Below the pieces are notes generated by a model that made no database searches, was not told where the DNA came from, and saw only the letters and a list, made by a program, of their open reading frames with translations. From Paralithodes platypus (taxonomy: Eukaryota; Arthropoda; Malacostraca; Decapoda; Lithodidae), in contig CM064505.1 of assembly GCA_032716605.1 (NCBI GenBank), positions 45,066,062 to 45,130,061 on the forward strand: a stretch of 64,000 nt of DNA. Reading direction: 5' to 3'. Position 1 is the first letter of the stretch. Every line of letters starts with the position of its first letter. The position numbers and the translations under genes are program-made. Shown piece by piece: positions 51,888 through 60,740 of the stretch.

Positions 51888-54337
51888 AGGCCCCAGGCCA
51901 AGACATCACTCATTTTGAGCTTTCTGTTCTCGGCAACAAGGATCATCTGGCCAAATAGGTTCCTGTCAGCCTTTAAGATAACCTCCTTGGCATGGTCTTG
52001 TGAGCGTGGCTTCATTCTGATGTTAGTGAACGTTCTCAGTTTCGTCTTCGTCATCGTGTCATGAAACTGTATAGTTGGCGTATCGATCTCCAGGCGCTCT
52101 TCCTTGAAGGCTTGATATGCATCCTCTCCTATTCTGTAGGCCCCTAGAAGGTCTTTGACAACTTCTGGTGGTGCCATAGTCGCAGTTGACAAACTGACAA
52201 GATCTTCTTGCTCTGCGTTGAAGGGGTTCAACCAGCTGGTCTCCATCAGTTGAACTAAAGATTGGACATCGGCCTCATCTCTTCTAATCCTGGGCATCTG
52301 TAGGTCTGGGTGGCTGAAGTCAGTATACTTTTGGCCTACTACCATAGTCCTGAGCTGCCTTAAGTACCTGCTGCGATACTCCGATGTCAGGTAGTACCTG
52401 GCGACAGCTCCGCCTTTCAGGCTGAAGCCTTTTGTGCCCCCTGGTGTCTGGGTGTCTTTGTTGATCGTCTCTTCGATTGTCTGGTCCACAGGGATCCGTC
52501 CAAAGGGATTCTTGCTACCGATCTGGACCGAAAAGCCACCTTGCATGAAGTGTTCATGGACCTCTGGGTGTTCAATGGGCAGTCGAGACATCAAGGCATA
52601 GTAGTAGGTTAGGAACCGGGCATAGTTCACTTTGTCATAGGCAAAACACCACGGTATCATCTGTCGGATTGCTCCTAGGTGGAGCATCCAGTTGCCTTCT
52701 CTGGAGGCTCGAATTAAGTCCAGCATGATCTCAACCATGTCCAGGTATGACATCCAGAATGCTGAGAGGTTGTGTTCATCTCTGAGGGTCTCAAGATAAA
52801 CTTGGAAAAGCTTCATGATATGTGTGCATGATTCACTCTCCATCAGCTCTTGAAAGAGTCCCTGAGACACATTGCTGTGAAAGCTGTTGATGTCCTTCAG
52901 TGTTTCATCTAGATGGTGTATGTCCCTTGAATGGTTTTCTTCTAGCCATGAAAGGAAGCCTTTCCATGCAAGCCTCATCAGTGCTTCATACACGAGCTTG
53001 TGTAGTCTCACTGCTCTGTTGTACCTCTTGCCGTTCATCACTCCTGACACTGATCCTTCTGCGATGATACCTGATTCCACACACAGATCTCTAAGACCTG
53101 CATCTTGAAACCTCTTTCCTATGGTGGAGATGAGATTACAGATTGTGTGGAAGACGCCCATCCTGATGATAATGTTCTTGAACTTCTCTTGTTTCCAGAT
53201 AACTTCGGCAGCTTTGGCATAGAGTGCTTGATCAAACACGCACACAATCTTGTTAAGCTGTAAGGACTGCATGATAGCATGCGTTTGTTCCAAGATTTCA
53301 TTAACGGTGGACATTTCTGTTGCGGGAGCATTGATAGTGGGCAGGTAGCTTACAGTGTCCTGAACCACTGCAATGTCTCTGCGCATTTTGATGTTGAACC
53401 CAGTCCAACTGCTGATGGACTGGTCCTCATGGTCTGACATTCGAGTAAGAAGCCAGATATGGTTCTTTGTCTTTGAATCCTGGACTTCCTTGGTAGTGTC
53501 GACATACGCAGTCTCAATCCTAGGTGGCCCTGCCCGCCGCCCAACATTGTATATTGGCAGCATTGATGATGTCTGAGTGATGCTTCTTATCTTGGACTTG
53601 GTAATCTCTGGCAGGACTTTCTCTGGCACAGAGCCTGCAACCTTGGACTGGACAGCAATGCCATTGACTCTATGAGAAGTACCTGCTCCACTTAGGGTCT
53701 CTTCAAGTCGGTCAATGTTATCCCAGGCCAGGGTTGTGAACACACCAGGGTAGATGTTTGCTGGCAGTGGAATGTCATCCTTTGAGCATTCCAGCTTCTG
53801 GATACAAAGGGCTGTATCGATCTCCTCAAACATTGAGTAAGACACACAGTGACCAAGACGATTCAGAGTTCGGATCAGTTCTGTGTTTCCTGTCAAAGAC
53901 TTTACAGCATTGGTCAGCAGTACGTGCTTAGGTGGTTTTGTCTTGCCACTGGTAACAGCAAAGACCAAGTCACTGCCAAAGGAAGTGGCAAGACGTTGAG
54001 CTCTTTCAGAGGGAGTTTCACACTCACACTCTCCTGTCAGCAGGGTGTGCAGGAATTGAGTGACTGCTGCAGGAATGACATTCTGATCTGTATCGGGAGG
54101 CCATGGCTGACTCACATCTTGTTTATTGATCTCATTCCTCAGCTGCATTCCTGCTTTGGTTAAGACATCTTCAGAGTTAGCTGCTCTTGCTTCTTGCAGG
54201 TCTTTTGCCATTTTGTGTGCTTGCCGGGCAAGGTCGTCCATTGAGAGGCTGCGTGGATAGATTAGAAGCTTTCCTCTCTCATCTGGGACAAAGCGTAGTG
54301 ATTCTCCAAACTCGGTTTTCAATCTTTCGGCGAACAT
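51815..54337 (-). CDS. Transposon protein, central part: putative RNase H-like (DDE-type) transposase core
   Basis: This 840-residue frame is the middle of the coding region. The block PGVFTTLAWDNIDRLEETLS (D206) with GAGTSHRVNGIAVQ is followed by IVCVFDQALYAKAAEVIW (D369), GVFHTICNLIS (H396), an all-helical-looking stretch with YARFLTYYYALMSRLPIEHP, and GRIPVDQTIEETINKD (D617, E622/E623). D206, D369 and E622 or E623 have the order and setting of a DDE triad, but this is an inference from pattern alone. The tail MKPRSQDHAKEVILKADRNL leads into the nuclease part; the last ~25 residues after DVLAW are out of frame. No virus-type or retroelement motif is present. Length and composition are typical of a large DNA-transposon protein. 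Confidence 0.8.
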   Translation of the reverse strand: MFAERLKTEFGESLRFVPDERGKLLIYPRSLSMDDLARQAHKMAKDLQEARAANSEDVLTKAGMQLRNEINKQDVSQPWPPDTDQNVIPAAVTQFLHTLLTGECECETPSERAQRLATSFGSDLVFAVTSGKTKPPKHVLLTNAVKSLTGNTELIRTLNRLGHCVSYSMFEEIDTALCIQKLECSKDDIPLPANIYPGVFTTLAWDNIDRLEETLSGAGTSHRVNGIAVQSKVAGSVPEKVLPEITKSKIRSITQTSSMLPIYNVGRRAGPPRIETAYVDTTKEVQDSKTKNHIWLLTRMSDHEDQSISSWTGFNIKMRRDIAVVQDTVSYLPTINAPATEMSTVNEILEQTHAIMQSLQLNKIVCVFDQALYAKAAEVIWKQEKFKNIIIRMGVFHTICNLISTIGKRFQDAGLRDLCVESGIIAEGSVSGVMNGKRYNRAVRLHKLVYEALMRLAWKGFLSWLEENHSRDIHHLDETLKDINSFHSNVSQGLFQELMESESCTHIMKLFQVYLETLRDEHNLSAFWMSYLDMVEIMLDLIRASREGNWMLHLGAIRQMIPWCFAYDKVNYARFLTYYYALMSRLPIEHPEVHEHFMQGGFSVQIGSKNPFGRIPVDQTIEETINKDTQTPGGTKGFSLKGGAVARYYLTSEYRSRYLRQLRTMVVGQKYTDFSHPDLQMPRIRRDEADVQSLVQLMETSWLNPFNAEQEDLVSLSTATMAPPEVVKDLLGAYRIGEDAYQAFKEERLEIDTPTIQFHDTMTKTKLRTFTNIRMKPRSQDHAKEVILKADRNLFGQMILVAENRKLKMSDVLAWGLCLGHLPAVMGLSARPTRLPSQRS

Positions 54338-55190
54338 GTTTCTTTGTCGCTGGTTTCAGTGGGATAATACCACGGGACATCATGGATCTCTCAAGCCTAG
54401 ATGTGAGGTTTGTCATAGGCAGTACCTCTGGGTTGGGGAATAATTTGGTCCTTATATACAAGCAGAGTTCCTCGAGGGCTTCTGTCTCAACCTCTTCGTA
54501 GCGTGCTTCTTCTTCGCTTTCTTCCTGATTTTCACCTGCACCCGACCTGGCGGCCGCTGGGAAATCATCTTTTGTGAAGAGTTTGTAGCACGACTTGTGG
54601 TAGTGACCCTCTGCAGCAACAAGGTCTCTGCTAACTAAACCAAGGATTCTCTGGTTGAGTTTCCTTATTGCTGCTCTGCGAATCTTCTCATCTGCTCGTA
54701 GCTCAACACACTGTATGAGTGGCTCCCTTGTCTTTGTTGTTTTTATGTACTTGCTTGACTTCTCGCAGAAGATACATACCTTGGCATACACCCTGCTAGT
54801 ACTAGGGGCATCCCTTGATGCCCTCCTCCTGGGGTCGACGCTTGCTGATTCTATCTTGACACCCTTGGCAAGGATAGAATCCAGTGACTTCTTCATTGTA
54901 AAGAGACTACGACATTTACGGTGATAATGTATGTGTGGTATTCCTCCTTCTTCAAGGCCCTTGGCTGCTTCCAGGACTGGATCATGCTGCCTGATTTCTG
55001 CAGCCCTGAGCAATGTGTTCCAGGAGTCCAAATCCTGTGGTGACACCAGAGCATCGCTGTCATCATCAGAGCAGTGGATGATACAGTCGATCCGTGCTCT
55101 CTTCCTCGCAGATGGTTCCATCCTGCCGTCAAACAGTCGACACACACCTGCAAAAAATATCACCATTAAACCATGAACAAACAAACACAT
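54279..55190 (-). CDS. Transposon protein, N-terminal part: two zinc-binding modules
   Basis: This 303-residue frame has two similar modules. The first pairs C36/C40 with HIHYHRKCRSLFT (H88-C93). The second pairs VCIFC (C139, C142) with GHYHKSCYKLFT (H198-C201). Duplicated C2HC-like modules suggest DNA binding at the ends of the element. An acidic linker (ENQEESEEEARYEEVETEAL) follows. The likely initiator is Met24 (ATG at 55119-55121, MEPSARKRAR). The first 23 residues are hydrophobic and lie across a possible splice acceptor. The frame shifts into the next one near 54335. Confidence 0.75.
   Translation of the reverse strand: MCLFVHGLMVIFFAGVCRLFDGRMEPSARKRARIDCIIHCSDDDSDALVSPQDLDSWNTLLRAAEIRQHDPVLEAAKGLEEGGIPHIHYHRKCRSLFTMKKSLDSILAKGVKIESASVDPRRRASRDAPSTSRVYAKVCIFCEKSSKYIKTTKTREPLIQCVELRADEKIRRAAIRKLNQRILGLVSRDLVAAEGHYHKSCYKLFTKDDFPAAARSGAGENQEESEEEARYEEVETEALEELCLYIRTKLFPNPEVLPMTNLTSRLERSMMSRGIIPLKPATKKHVRRKIENRVWRITTLCPR
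55148..55165 (-). promoter_or_regulatory. Candidate 3' splice site upstream of the transposon coding region
   Basis: On minus, GATATTTTTTGCAG-GTGTGTG has a pyrimidine run followed by CAG, nine codons upstream of Met24. If used, an upstream exon must lie between about 55170 and 55740 or beyond the element. Confidence 0.4.
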
Positions 55191-55219
55191 TACATGGAAA
55201 CCACTCTACATATGTTTGC

Positions 55220-55680
55220 TCCTTCCAATAATAATTATCCCCAAAATATAACAAAAAATCCCCAAATATGAAATAAACCCCTAAATATGGAGAAACTTGA
55301 AATACACATCGGAATAATTCTTGTAGAGAATCAAATAAGCTACAAGAGCTGTTAGAATATATTTTTCAATGTTCCCCATATTTAAGGATTTATTCTAGAT
55401 TTAGAGGAAAATACCCAAAATATAGAGTATATTCCGAAATATGAGGAAATTTGAAAAATACCTAGGAACAACTCTGGTAGAGAATATAATTCTACATAGG
55501 TGTTCAAAGTTTCGCGATGATTGTGTGATGGATTTTAAAGAAAATGAGGAAAACGCCGAGCGTCACGCTAAAAATCTTTATTTTTGGGTAGCGCCCCTAT
55601 TGCATCAAAAAAATTAGACTAAGCTACCAGTGCGAGAAGGCTATCATATCTTAATGTACTTACAGTCACTCTATAAACAT
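55220..55680. other. Subterminal region of the transposon with direct repeats
   Basis: AATATGGAGAAACTTGAAAT...GAATAATTCTTGTAGAGAAT (about 55283-55340) is repeated as ATATGAGGAAATTTGAAAAA...GGAACAACTCTGGTAGAGAA (about 55439-55495). CCCAAATAT motifs recur at 55240-55285 and 55372-55430. Such subterminal repeats are common transposase-binding regions. Confidence 0.6.
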
Positions 55681-55741
55681 TTTAGTACCATTCGTGTTTA
55701 GTCACCCCAGGTGGTACCGATATCTGGCCTGGCTCATGGAC
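55680..55741 (-). repeat. Right terminal inverted repeat of the 5.6 kb transposon
   Basis: Reverse complement AGTCCATGAGCCAGGCCAGA, TATCGGTACCACCTGGGGTG, ACTAAACACG matches the left end apart from the 10 base spacer difference. Confidence 0.8.
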
Positions 55742-56502
55742 TTTACATATGGTATTAACATATATCACATATGGTGTTCACATCTGCCATCGTCTGTCCG
55801 TCGTCAATCATACAGTACTGTGTAAAGCCGGTGTCACACGAGCGCATTTTCTGGCAATTTTCGATGAGCAAGTTTTTGATCGTACAATTTTGAGGGTCTT
55901 TCACATTAGAATCAGATACTAGGTCGAAGGTAGATATGCTAGATCATTTAATTGTGTGCCTTATCATTTTACCATAATGCAAATAATGTGTCCAAAATCA
56001 CCTGAGCTAAACCCTTGGCGAAATTATTGTTACACTTTGCTTAGTTTATCAAAACAGTAAATCGCCCAAGAACTAGGAATGTATGTACGGAATACGCCAA
56101 ACTATTTTCCTCTAGTACAGTACAAACCTTTGGATCTAAAGAAGCATCAGAATTGTGAGTGTACCTTTATTGTGGAAAATCGTATTGTGCCCACGTGTCA
56201 AAACGGCTGGAAATTCTCCTTATACCAATGGAGTAAGGATTGGTGTAAGGATTCGAAATATAGACGTGGATTAATTGTGCCCCTTGTCAGTTTGCCTTAA
56301 TGCTAATTATTTGTCCAAAATCACTTGGACTAAATAAACCTTATTTTGATATATAGGCCTACCTGTGTGCTGTACGTCATGGCTTTATATGTACTTTGCA
56401 AGTTTCCTTCCTTTCACAGTCGAGATCGAATCCACTTCCAGTATTATTCAAACCCAATAAGAATCCTGGTACCGGGTATAAATAAATACCGAGATGTGGA
56501 AA

Positions 56503-56932
56503 ACTATAGAATGAAGTGAAGGCTCCGCAGCGGAGGTTTACATTAACTATAGAATGAAGTGAAGGCTCCGCAGCGGAGGTTTACATTAACTATAGAATGA
56601 AGTGAAGGCTCCGCAGCGGAGGTTTACATTAACTATAGAATGAAGTGAAGGCTCCGCAGCGGAGGTTTACATTAACTATAGAATGAAGTGAAGGCTCCGC
56701 AGCGGAGGTTTACATTAACTATAGAATGAAGTGAAGGCTCCGCAGCGGAGGTTTACATTAACTATAGAATGAAGTGAAGGCTCCGCAGCGGAGGTTTACA
56801 TTAACTATAGAATGAAGTGAAGGCTCCGCAGCGGAGGTTTACATTAACTATAGAATGAAGTGAAGGCTCCGCAGCGGAGGTTTACATTAACTATAGAATG
56901 AAGTGAAGGCTCCGCAGCGGAGGTTTACATTA
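56503..56932 (+). repeat. Ten identical 43 bp tandem units
   Basis: ACTATAGAATGAAGTGAAGG plus CTCCGCAGCGGAGGTTTACATTA is repeated ten times at exact 43 bp spacing with no visible mismatch. Each unit contains CTCCGC-A-GCGGAG, a perfect short hairpin. Confidence 0.97.
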
Positions 56933-57479
56933 GCTGCATTTATTAAAGGTTTTAATATAACGTAAGTTAATGACCTTAAGTGCATATAGTTTGAAGACGT
57001 TGTTACTACATAATTGGTTAGTAAATACGGATATTGTTCTATAATGTACGGACTACATCGTCTATGGGACGTGGCACATTATAAATTAAATAATGTAATA
57101 ATGTACCCTGTATTGAAAAAACAGCAAAGACGTAAATATGACGTTGTTTGTACAATTAATTGAAATGTTGATCTTCGTCATGTGATAACATACTTACGTC
57201 AATATATAGGTTATGTTGTGAGCACGTAAAGATGACACTAATTTAAAACCTTCAATATGACACGTAAGGAAAACGTTAATAGTTAGTAATATTAGACGTA
57301 TTTTCAGTGTTGAAATAGCAGGTAACAAAAATATTTGTAGAAAACGTACTGCAAAAGGTAATAGTGACGTTATGTTAATACTAACATAATACAAAACGTC
57401 ACTGTTATATTTTCACCATCATAATCAAGAAAATCGAAGAATAATGAGAGTAAACACTATCTCACTTAAAACTTTTGTT

Positions 57480-57545
57480 TTGAAGACAAAAGGCAAAACT
57501 GCCTGCAACAAGTGTCTCCCCCACAGTTGAAAGTGATGAGGTGCG
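57480..57545 (-). pseudogene. LINE 3' end scrap inside family D
   Basis: GACAAAAGGCAAAACTGCCT, AACAAGTGTCTCCCCCACAG and TTGAAAGTGA match the inverted LINE 3' ends at 22320 and 62005. Confidence 0.7.
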
Positions 57546-57776
57546 GCCACACTTGTGCCCTGAAACGTGGCACAAGTCATGACACACGAGAGCTTTTATA
57601 GTCAACATTCGATAATCAAAACAAATCTGACATTTCTGGAATATTTTGCACTGGTATCGTAAACTAAACGGGTGGTAGATGAATTTAGGTAACTGAAACA
57701 TTTTAAATGTTTGCCTCATAAGCTGTTGAGGGAAAAGGCGCTCGTGTGATACCGGTTTTACTGTCCCGCTCAACCA

Positions 57777-57991
57777 TGCTATAGTCTATTCGCTGCAAGT
57801 AGGCGAGAAATCATGACCTCTATCCTCTGTAACTCAAAAAGGACTAGAGCAAATCAACTGTAAATTTCCACATCTATTCCTTGACTGACTTCAATGGTAG
57901 ACATATTAGCTCTATTACTTTAGTCGTTTTTGAGTTACAGAGGTTAGAGGTCATGATTTCTCGCCTACTTACAGCGAATAGACTATAGCAC
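57777..57991. mobile_element. Family C palindromic element
   Basis: CTATAGTCTATTCGCTGCAAG and CTTACAGCGAATAGACTATAG are perfect inverted termini of about 17 bases. It is the best-preserved C copy; arms continue to ACTCAAAAAGGACTAGAG and ACTTTAGTCGTTTTTGAGT. Confidence 0.92.
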
Positions 57992-57999
57992 CATGTCAC

Positions 58000-58417
58000 G
58001 AGCGATTTTTCCGTCAATTATTACAGGCAATTGTAGTCTGGCAGGTTCAAAATTTAGCTTTCATAAGAATTAACCCTTTGAATACCAGCGACGTGTGTTA
58101 TATTTTATTCTAGCTATATTTAGACGATATTATGCAGCTTAAGAAGGATCTGTGGTATTCAAAAGGGTAGGTGGAGATAGTTTGAAGTCTTATTATTACT
58201 AGAGGTCCTTCCTAAGCTGAATATAATCGTCTATTAGTGTCCAGAATATGCTAACGATGATGTCACCGGACCTGTACGGGTTAAACGACCTAACAATCTA
58301 CCTTTGATCTAGAGTCCGATTCCAGTGCGAATGAACCTCATAATAATACCAGAAAAAAAACTTGCTCACCGAAAATTGCCATAAAAAGTGATCGTGTGAC
58401 GCCATCTTTACTTTGGC
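58000..58417 (-). mobile_element. Family D-like element interrupted by family A
   Basis: The right part, read on minus, gives AAAGTAAAGATGGCGTCACACG, TATGGCAATTTTCGGTGAGCAAG and GAATCGGACTCTAGATCAAAGGTAGAT. This matches the left end of the 55823 element. The left part begins ACCATGTCACGAGCG. A family A copy sits at 58070-58284 with TTAA on both sides. Confidence 0.75.
58070..58284. mobile_element. Family A palindromic TTAA element
   Basis: TTAA at 58070-58073 and 58281-58284. CCCTTTGAATACCAGCGACG and TGATGTCACCGGACCTGTACGGG are the ends. The arms TAGACGATATTATGCAGCTTA and TAAGCTGAATATAATCGTCTA are inverted. Confidence 0.92.
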
Positions 58418-58447
58418 CAAAATGCACTGACATGATGGATACAGAGG

Positions 58448-58790
58448 TTAAGGGGAGATGGGTCGCTTTTCTGGTCCCCCCCCCCCCCCCTTCTTCCTCA
58501 TGCTTAGCCACATTAGTTTTTCACATTTTAAAACGTTCGGCCCAGTAGTTTGGCGATTTTAAGATCTTTTGCCCCATGTTTTGTGTCATGATGAAGACTT
58601 CGTGTCATTTAGGTGTCGATTTTTTCCTGGCAAGCGATAGTGAGCCTGTAATTTCAGAGGAATCCACCTTCGGCCGGGATTTTTTTCTATCGAAAAATGT
58701 ACAAATTTATCTCGAAGGAGGGTCTTTGGGAGGTGTTTTTTAAAGTTTGATGGTGGTCTAGGGAGGAAACTAAAATAGATCAATTCTATA
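58448..58790 (+). mobile_element. Family B element, right end lost
   Basis: TTAAGGGGAGATGGGTCGC with a poly-C run, GGCGATTTTAAGATC, TGGCAAGCGATAGTGAGCC, CGAAGGAGGGTC and GATGGTGGTCTAGGG. It ends near CTAAAATAG without TTAA. Confidence 0.85.
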
Positions 58791-58837
58791 ATCTCTCGTT
58801 TGTATTTTGCTTCTAAATTACGGTTTCCAATCCTTAA

Positions 58838-59235
58838 TAAAGGAAGATGGGTCGTTTTTCTGGCCCCCTTCCTCAGGTTTAGTTCCATTAGTTTTCTGGT
58901 CCCCCTTCTTCCTCAGGTTTAGTTCCATTAGTTTTCAGATTATACAGTATGACATTCGGCCCATTAGTTTGGCGATTTTAAGACCTTCCGTCCCATTTCT
59001 TTCTCAATATTAAGACTTCTCGTGTCATTTATTAGGAGTCTATTTTTTTCCTGGCGAGCGATAGCGAGCCTGTAATTTAAGAGGAATTGGCCTTCGGCTG
59101 GAACGTTTTTCCGTCGAAAAATGTACAAATTTAGCTTGAAGGAGGGTCTTGGCCCTCTTGGGCGGGTGTTTTTATAAGCTTGATGGAGGTCTACAAAGGA
59201 AACTAAAAAATAGCAAATAGATACATACTGTACGT
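58838..59235 (+). mobile_element. Family B element with an internal duplication
   Basis: AAAGGAAGATGGGTCGTTTT is the left end. CTTCCTCAGGTTTAGTTCCA and TTAGTTTTC are present twice in tandem (58868-58897 and 58909-58938). The core TGGCGAGCGATAGCGAGCC and GCTTGATGGAGGTCTA follow. Confidence 0.85.
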
Positions 59236-59283
59236 GAGCAAATTAATAGCCTAGCTACGCCCTTCAGCACCATGACATAGAAA

Positions 59284-59335
59284 CATAAGAAAATGGGAGT
59301 CACCACACAAAGCAGATCCCTCTCACACCCAACCG
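59284..59335 (-). pseudogene. LINE 3' tail scrap
   Basis: AAGAAAATGGGAGTC, AAAGCAGATCCCTCTCACACC and CAACC are the inverted tail of the 20395-type LINE, with about 20 bases deleted. Confidence 0.65.
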
Positions 59336-59725
59336 CCTTTTTACCTTTGGTTCTGGCAAAAACTAGATCTTATGCAAATACATAACGGCAAAGAGATGGT
59401 GCGGTGGTCAGTGGAGTTAGGTTTTTGTATGGGGATGATAAATGATTATTGATTTATTGTGCTATATTATGTCAATGTCCGTGCTCTCTGAAATAAATTA
59501 CAGTTATCCTTCTTTTTAAAGTTTTCTTTGATTACTACGTTTTCTTTCAATACTACGTGTTCTGTAATTAATATTATGAACACGTTTATATATCATGCAA
59601 AAAGATACCAACAGTTTTACCATTAATTATATAAATAAATGATAAACAAATAATAAAGAATATGTGCATTGACTAAATTATAGCCTATAGGGAATAAGTG
59701 TGGGAGTAGGATGAACCCTCTGACT
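59336..59725. other. AT-rich unique sequence, no gene seen
   Basis: Nothing recognisable apart from short A/T runs. Confidence 0.5.
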
Positions 59726-59896
59726 TCCATACACCCTTCCTAATCTGAACAGAATCGTCTATGAATAGCCGGAAAATAGAAAAAAACATGCGTATTGGAT
59801 CTTGAAAGGGTAAATAATTGGTAGACGTCCTTCCTAAGCCGAGTAAAATCGTCTAATAGTAACCAGAACATAATGACACATATATCACCGGGTTGA
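59725..59896. mobile_element. Two family A half-copies
   Basis: CCCTTCCTAATCTGAACAGA...GTCTATGAATAGCCGG...GATCTTGAAAGGG (59727-59812) is a diverged right half like that at 60440-60532. GACGTCCTTCCTAAGCCGAG...TCGTCTAATAGTAACCAG...ATCACCGGG (59815-59890) is a second right half. Confidence 0.65.
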
Positions 59897-59944
59897 TGCC
59901 ACATAATTTACAATTAACAACATAATTGGTCATAAAAACCTTGT

Positions 59945-60290
59945 AAAACCCTTCCTCAGAGCTTTCCCAGTGTATACCACCTCCTCTACGTAGGACACGT
60001 GGTACCCGTCTTGCAACACAATCCTACCCGTACTCTGTACAACTCTCCAACCCATGATTGAAACGTTACTCAGTCTTTCTTCTATTCAACAGCTGAGCTC
60101 TGGAACTCTCTCCCAGCATCAGTCTTTCCCTCTTATTATGACTTAAATAGATTAAAACTCCGCGTGTCCAAGCATTTTGGCTCGAACGTCCCTTGATTTT
60201 GGCCCTGTCACTCTTTCAACTATGGGGGATGCATTCGTTACAGGCAGTTCTGCCTTTTGTCTTTTTCACTCACATAAAAAAACAAAAATA
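59945..60290 (+). pseudogene. LINE reverse-transcriptase C-terminal tail and 3' end
   Basis: TGTATACCACCTCCTCTACG, GTCTTGCAACACAATCCTACC, ACAACTCTCCAACCCATG, GAGCTCTGGAACTCTCTCCC (residues LWNSLP), then ACTTAAATAGATTAAAACTCC and TGTCCAAGCATTTTGGCTCG. LWNSLP followed by a hydrophobic SVFP-like stretch is typical of jockey/CR1 C-termini. Frames are broken. It acts as the empty-site paralogue for the A insertion at 61482. Confidence 0.75.
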
Positions 60291-60308
60291 AATTAAAATA
60301 ACTTAGCA

Positions 60309-60532
60309 ATTTACCCTTTGTAGATTATGACGAATTTTAACATTATACAGCGTACTCTAGCTATCAGTAGACGATGTTATGCAGTTTAGAAAGGATATTT
60401 CGTAATTATAATTGTAAAGGCTATCTCAATTATCCCTCTGACTTCCATATACCATTCCTAATCTGAATACAATCGTCGAATAATAGCCAGAAAACAGAAA
60501 ATAAATGCGTAATCGGATCTAGAAAGGGTTAA
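60309..60532. mobile_element. Family A element, divergent
   Basis: TTTACCCTTTGTAG at the left and GATCTAGAAAGGG-TTAA at the right. The arms CTAGCTATCAGTAGACGATG and TCGTCGAATAATAGCCAG are inverted. TTAA at 60529-60532 is followed by GATGGGGACAAGTCGTTTTC, a degraded family B left end. Confidence 0.75.
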
Positions 60533-60560
60533 GATGGGGACAAGTCGTTTTCTCGTCAGC

Positions 60561-60740
60561 TCAACCCTTTCTGTACCGGTGACGTCCTTTGCATTACAAT
60601 CTGGCAGCTTTTAGAAGGTTTTATCCAGCTTAGGAAGGACCTCTACGAAATAAATGGCTGCATACCAACTCAATTCACCCTTTTTAGCTACCGCAGATCC
60701 ATCCCAAGCTGCATAAAATCGTCTAATAGTTGCCAGCACA
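60561..60740. mobile_element. Family A element, right terminus missing
   Basis: TCAACCCTTTCTGTACCGGTG, CTTTGCATTACAATCTGGCAG, CAGCTTAGGAAGGACCTC and AAGCTGCATAAAATCGTCTA. It stops at TTGCCAGCACA. Confidence 0.85.

Larger units (their letters stand above)
50152..55741 (-). mobile_element. 5.6 kb TIR-bounded DNA transposon with one long coding region
   Basis: The left terminus AGTCCATGAGCCA, then GATATCGGTACCACCCGGGG and TGACTAA, is inverted at 55680-55741 (TTTAGTCACCCCAGGTGGTA, CCGATATC, TGGCTCATGGACT). The two ends differ mainly by a 10 base insertion in the left one. Between them lies a minus-strand coding region of about 4.7 kb (50487 to about 55121 or beyond). I see no clear target-site duplication: left flank TCTAGG, right flank TTACAT. 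I cannot place it in a named superfamily. Coding content suggests an active or recently active element: only two frameshifts interrupt some 1,560 codons. Confidence 0.8.
55823..57760. mobile_element. Family D element, ~1.9 kb, non-autonomous
   Basis: TAAAGCCGGTGTCACACGAG at the left is inverted at the right as CTCGTGTGATACCGGTTTTA. No transposase frame is present. It contains a diverged internal duplication (TGTGCC...TAATGC...TGTCCAAAATCACCTG at 55952-56010, and again at 56274-56325), the 43 bp tandem array and a LINE 3' scrap at 57480-57545. The copy at 58000 shares its terminal 120 bp. Confidence 0.72.

Noticed and set aside
50487..55190. Large coding region as a viral or retroviral gene
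   Set aside because: No protease, reverse transcriptase, integrase zinc-finger, capsid or polymerase motif is seen; terminal inverted repeats and zinc/nuclease motifs favour a DNA transposon.
55742..55760. Target-site duplication of the 5.6 kb transposon
   Set aside because: Flanks TCTAGG and TTACAT do not match, and the host family B sequence does not resume on the right, so no duplication can be claimed.
56503..56932. CRISPR-like array
   Set aside because: Units are directly contiguous with no unique spacers, and the window is eukaryotic.
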